Origin: Scatocola faecipullorum
GTDB lineage: Bacteria > Pseudomonadota > Alphaproteobacteria > RF32 > CAG-239
Assembly (NCBI GenBank): GCA_018714685.1
Contig: DVNC01000045.1
Location: 1-6,486, forward strand
Direction: 5' to 3'
Length of the DNA stretch: 6,486 bases
Part shown: piece by piece, positions 6,208 to 6,486 of the stretch
Numbering within the stretch: the first letter of the stretch is position 1
Layout of the letters: every line of letters begins with the position of its first letter
The notes under the pieces: model-generated
Databases searched by the model: none
Told to the model about the DNA's origin: nothing
The model's input: only the letters and a program-made list of their open reading frames with translations
Made by a program: the position numbers and the translations under genes

Positions 6208-6486
6208 ATGAAAAACATTCGTTCATACGTGTGCGCCCTGTTTTTGGCCGGCTTTTATGCGGCTGATGCGGGGGCTTTGGTGTATTCCAATCCTCCTTCA
6301 TGGTATGCCGATCTTATAGGCAAAAGCCAAAACCAAATATTTGAATCAAAACCGCTAAGTTTACCCGAAGCCCGGAACATTTCCCCTTTTCCCAAATATG
6401 CCAAGGTTCATTTTATAGTAGATACAAATGACAAGCTCGGTTTTGACAATATAGAGCAGAGCTTTGACCATGACAACGTTAACCGC
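6208..6486 (+). CDS. 5' fragment of a gene for an exported protein of unknown function
   Basis: The frame opens at ATG 6208, six bases after GAGG (6198-6201), and is still open at the window edge, with 93 codons visible. The N-terminus is a Sec signal peptide: MKNIRSY, hydrophobic VCALFLAGFYAA, and likely cleavage around ADA or AGA (about residues 21-23). The only cysteine is inside the hydrophobic stretch and there is no lipobox. The mature part begins with a proline- and aromatic-rich stretch (LVYSNPPSWYADLIG) and later contains KVHFIVDTNDKLGFDNIE. No family is recognised from this fragment. It has its own promoter downstream of the operon terminator, so it is a separate transcription unit. 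Confidence 0.8.
   Translation, partial: MKNIRSYVCALFLAGFYAADAGALVYSNPPSWYADLIGKSQNQIFESKPLSLPEARNISPFPKYAKVHFIVDTNDKLGFDNIEQSFDHDNVNR

Overview
The window looks like chromosomal DNA of a Gram-negative bacterium of the Pseudomonadota, with moderate GC. An OprB-type outer-membrane porin, a lipoprotein with a lipobox and an alphaproteobacterial-looking cyclophilin suggest an uncultured, possibly gut-associated, alphaproteobacterium. That placement is inference from protein style, because there is no rRNA or marker gene here.

Layout. Positions 1-401 hold the 3' end of a plus-strand gene whose C-terminus resembles the gp53-like tail-fibre/adhesin domain. It is closed by a terminator (401-436) that also serves the convergent, unrecognised small gene at 448-744 (minus). 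A 150-base region without a gene precedes a carbohydrate-porin-like gene (899-2164), which has its own terminator (2171-2195). A TTGACT promoter (2236-2266) then starts an apparent operon (2289-6024), closed by a strong hairpin (6044-6075). A second TTGACT/extended -10 promoter (6139-6167) drives a secreted-protein gene that runs off the window at 6486.

The operon is the main interest. Its first three genes encode a lipid-anchored retropepsin-like aspartic protease (the so-called ATP-dependent zinc protease family), an inactive transglutaminase domain fused to seven membrane helices, and an ATP-grasp ligase of the alpha-L-glutamate ligase-related type. Genes two and three are separated by a single base. 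The three protein families are known to occur together and have been proposed to form a peptide-ligation system, but the peptide made and its target are not evident from sequence. The layout predicts a cytoplasmic ligase, a membrane protein with a large periplasmic non-catalytic peptide-binding domain, and an envelope-anchored protease that could trim or remove the product. The fourth gene, a cyclophilin-type prolyl isomerase with a lysine-rich N-terminal extension of about 58 residues, follows by 32 bases with no visible terminator between and is probably cotranscribed.

No tRNA, rRNA, CRISPR array, insertion sequence or attachment site was seen.
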